49,395 nucleotides of DNA. Origin: CAINVV01 sp036508555. GTDB taxonomy: Bacteria; Bacteroidota; Bacteroidia; Bacteroidales; Prolixibacteraceae. This document shows positions 47,537 through 49,395 of this stretch, piece by piece (the first letter of the stretch is position 1; the number at the start of each line of letters is the position of its first letter). The notes under the pieces were generated by a model. That model searched no databases. It was given only the letters and a program-made list of their open reading frames with translations, and had not been told where the DNA came from. The stretch is taken from NCBI GenBank assembly GCA_036508555.1, contig DATCHD010000069.1:1-49395 (forward strand), read 5' to 3'. The position numbers and the translations under genes were made by a program.

Positions 47537-49315
47537 ATGACTAAAAAAGCAAAAGCTGATGAGTTATTCATTGCTAATGAAGAGAAAGCGAAACGTACAG
47601 TTGAGCTTATCATTGCCAACAAAGAACTTGCCTTTCAAAACAGGGAGAAAGAAAAACGTGCTGCTGAATTAATTATCGCTGACAAGGAGCTTGTCTTTCA
47701 AAAAGAAGAGAAGAAGAAACGGGCAGCAGAGCTTATCATCGCAAACAAGGAGCTTACCTTTCAAAGCAAAGAGAAAGAAAAGCGGGCAGATGAGTTAATC
47801 ATTGCTGACAAAGAACTTGCCTTTCAAAACAGGGAGAAAGAAAAGCGGGCGGATGAGTTAATGCTTGCCAACAAAGAACTTGCCTTTCAAAACAAAGAGA
47901 AAGAAAAGCGGGCAGATGAGTTAATCATTGCCAACAAAAAGCTCGCCTTTCAAAACAAAGAGAAAGAGAAACGGGCGGATGAGTTAATCATTGCCAACAA
48001 AGAGCTGGCCTTTCAAAACGATGAGAAAGAGAAACGGGCGGCAGAATTAATCATTGCCAATAAAGAGCTTGTCTTTCAAAACAGGGAGAAAGAAAAGCGG
48101 GCGGATGAATTAATGCTTGCCAACAAAGAACTTGCCTTTCAAAACAAAGAGAAAGAAAAGCGGGCAGATGAGTTAATCATTGCCAACAAAAAGCTTGCCT
48201 TTCAAAACAAAGAGAAAGAGAAACGGGCGGACGAGTTAATCATTGCCAACAAAGAGCTGGCCTTTCAAAACGATGAGAAAGAGAAACGGGCGGCAGAATT
48301 AATCATTGCCAATAAAGAGCTTGTCTTTCAAAACAGGGAGAAAGAAAAGCGGGCAGATGAGTTAATCCTTGCCAACAAGGAACTTGCTTTTCAAAATGAA
48401 GAGAAAGAAAAACGAGCTGCTGAGAAAGAAAAACGTGTAGAAGAGCTAGGTATTGCCAATAAAGAACTTGCATTTCAAAACGGAGAGAAAGAAAAAAGGG
48501 CAGCAGAGTTAGTCATTGCTAACAAAGAACTTGCCTATCAGAGTGAAGAGAAAGAAAAACGTGCTGCAGAGTTAATCATTGCAAATAAAGAACTTGCTTT
48601 TCAGAGTGAAGAGAAAGAAAAACGTGCAGATGAGCTTATCACCGCTAACAAAGAACTCGAGCAATTCGCTTATGTGGCTTCGCACGATTTGCAGGAACCG
48701 TTACGAATGGTTGTAAGTTATACTCAATTGCTCGAAAAAAGATATAAAGATAAATTAGATCAGGATGCAAATGACTTCATTCATTATGCTGTTGACGGTG
48801 CAAACCGCATGCAGAAACTAATTAACGATCTGCTTGATTATTCAAGAACAACTTCCCATGGGAAAGATTTTACAAAAGCTGATATATCACAGGTACTTGG
48901 ACAGACCATTTCAAACCTGCAGCAACTTATAATTGAAAATAACGCTTTAATTACTAACAAAGATCTTCCCGAGTTGAAAGTGGACGAATCACAGATTATG
49001 CGGGTTTTTCAAAATCTGATTGGGAATGCTATAAAATTTAAAAAGAAATCTGAAATGCCCAAAATACATATTTCCTGTGAAAAGAAAAATGAGTTTTACG
49101 AATTTGCGGTCAGGGATAATGGTATTGGAATCGATATGCAATTTCACGACAGGGTATTCATTATTTTTCAACGGTTACATTCAATAGAAGAATATCCCGG
49201 CACAGGCATAGGACTATCCATTTGTAAACGTATCATCGAAAGGCATGGAGGTAAAATCTGGTTTGAATCAAAAGAAAACGAAGGAACAACTTTTCATTTT
49301 ACATTAAAAGAATAA
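47537..49315 (+). CDS. Soluble histidine kinase with 16-unit heptad-repeat rod
   Basis: 592 residues from the ATG at 47537 (a frame extension of 14 codons upstream is poor). Residues 27-369 are sixteen 21-residue units of the form ANKELAFQNxEKEKRA, predicted as one continuous coiled coil. Then HisKA (about 373-440) with phosphoacceptor His383 in ASHDLQEPLR, and HATPase_c (about 470-592) with N box FQNLIGNAIKF, G1 DNGIGID, F box and G2 GTGIGLS. The catalytic part resembles Cph1-type bacteriophytochrome kinases. There is no PAS, GAF, receiver or membrane segment, so the input is unknown. A short downstream gene starting MENFKII may be its response regulator. Confidence 0.92.
   Translation: MTKKAKADELFIANEEKAKRTVELIIANKELAFQNREKEKRAAELIIADKELVFQKEEKKKRAAELIIANKELTFQSKEKEKRADELIIADKELAFQNREKEKRADELMLANKELAFQNKEKEKRADELIIANKKLAFQNKEKEKRADELIIANKELAFQNDEKEKRAAELIIANKELVFQNREKEKRADELMLANKELAFQNKEKEKRADELIIANKKLAFQNKEKEKRADELIIANKELAFQNDEKEKRAAELIIANKELVFQNREKEKRADELILANKELAFQNEEKEKRAAEKEKRVEELGIANKELAFQNGEKEKRAAELVIANKELAYQSEEKEKRAAELIIANKELAFQSEEKEKRADELITANKELEQFAYVASHDLQEPLRMVVSYTQLLEKRYKDKLDQDANDFIHYAVDGANRMQKLINDLLDYSRTTSHGKDFTKADISQVLGQTISNLQQLIIENNALITNKDLPELKVDESQIMRVFQNLIGNAIKFKKKSEMPKIHISCEKKNEFYEFAVRDNGIGIDMQFHDRVFIIFQRLHSIEEYPGTGIGLSICKRIIERHGGKIWFESKENEGTTFHFTLKE
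47615..48643 (+). repeat. 63-bp tandem repeat encoding 21-residue coiled-coil units
   Basis: Sixteen units; fifteen are 63 bp, and unit 13 is 84 bp because of one extra heptad (EKEKRAA duplicated). A partial 17th unit leads into the HisKA domain. Unit spacing is three heptads, so register is kept throughout. Confidence 0.95.
47828..48331 (+). repeat. Recent 252-bp tandem duplication inside the repeat
   Basis: 47828-48079 and 48080-48331 (four units each) differ at three bases by direct comparison: GAG/GAA, CTC/CTT and GAT/GAC. All three are synonymous, so both blocks encode the same 84 residues. Confidence 0.93.
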
Positions 49316-49372
49316 AGGCATTATGAATAGGTAATTATCGGATTCAGTAAATATAATTTAAAAATTAATAGT

Positions 49373-49395
49373 ATGGAAAACTTTAAAATCATTAA
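49373..49395 (+). CDS. Start of a gene cut by the window edge, possibly a response regulator
   Basis: Seven codons, ATG then ENFKII, begin 57 bp after the histidine kinase stop and run off the window. A KII-type beta strand right after a short start is how receiver domains often begin, and Cph1-like kinases are commonly followed by a small response regulator. That is inference; seven residues cannot identify a family. Confidence 0.35.

Noticed and set aside
47615..48643. Repeat array considered as a CRISPR-like or minisatellite non-coding array
   Set aside because: The 63-bp units are in frame inside a complete histidine kinase gene, have no spacers, and differences are mainly synonymous or conservative.

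Overview
This window is chromosomal DNA from a member of the Bacteroidota, most likely order Bacteroidales or Marinilabiliales in the broad sense; genus not determined. The grounds are a SusC/SusD pair, a fused MurF-alanine racemase, a GldB gliding/type IX-secretion lipoprotein, tandem DUF1573 domains, a DUF4369-thioredoxin lipoprotein, absence of Shine-Dalgarno-like spacing, and several TAnnTTTG (-7) promoter boxes of the Bacteroidota type. No rRNA or tRNA gene, CRISPR array or intact mobile element was seen.

Layout. 1-5030 (minus): a nutrient-uptake operon, SusC, SusD and a third surface lipoprotein that runs off the left edge. 5420-7440 (minus): a compact operon of an acidic unknown protein, RsmI and a YjjG-like HAD phosphatase. 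7559-10617 (plus): thymidine kinase and the MurF-Alr fusion, convergent with a Crp/Fnr regulator. 11446-15342: NAD synthetase, GldB and a DUF1080 lipoprotein, separated by dense inverted-repeat clusters. 15492-19961 (plus): phosphofructokinase, DUF1573 protein, MeaB GTPase, thioredoxin lipoprotein. 20165-21989: an ECF sigma factor with a one-TM protein ending in a putative beta-barrel. 22109-28202 (plus): lytic transglycosylase, UvrA, thioredoxin-like protein, small membrane protein, TGS-domain nucleoside kinase.

28282-45430 (minus) is a complete dcw (division and cell wall) cluster: mraZ-rsmH-ftsL-ftsI-murE-mraY-murD-ftsW-murG-murC-ftsQ-ftsA-ftsZ-ftsZ-yqeY. The genes are nearly all within a few bases of each other or overlapping. 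It carries a 10-bp-periodic MraZ operator in front of mraZ and, unusually, two adjacent and different ftsZ genes. The MurE DNPR motif suggests meso-diaminopimelate peptidoglycan; with MurF-Alr and the lytic transglycosylase the window covers most of the muropeptide pathway.

45713-49395 is accessory in character: an acyltransferase, a small graveyard of BRO-N-like gene fragments containing three perfect palindromes, an orphan antitoxin-like gene, a stretch that can fold into three hairpins ending in a T-run, and a soluble histidine kinase whose N-terminal half is sixteen 21-residue coiled-coil repeats. A following gene is cut by the window edge.

The observations most worth a second look are: (i) the tandem FtsZ pair, one keeping a PAF-RR-type C-terminal motif and the other ending in an FtsA-like amphipathic segment; (ii) the heptad-quantised rod of the histidine kinase with a recent 252-bp internal duplication differing only at synonymous sites; (iii) palindromes with exchanged, still-complementary cores inside BRO-N-like coding fragments.
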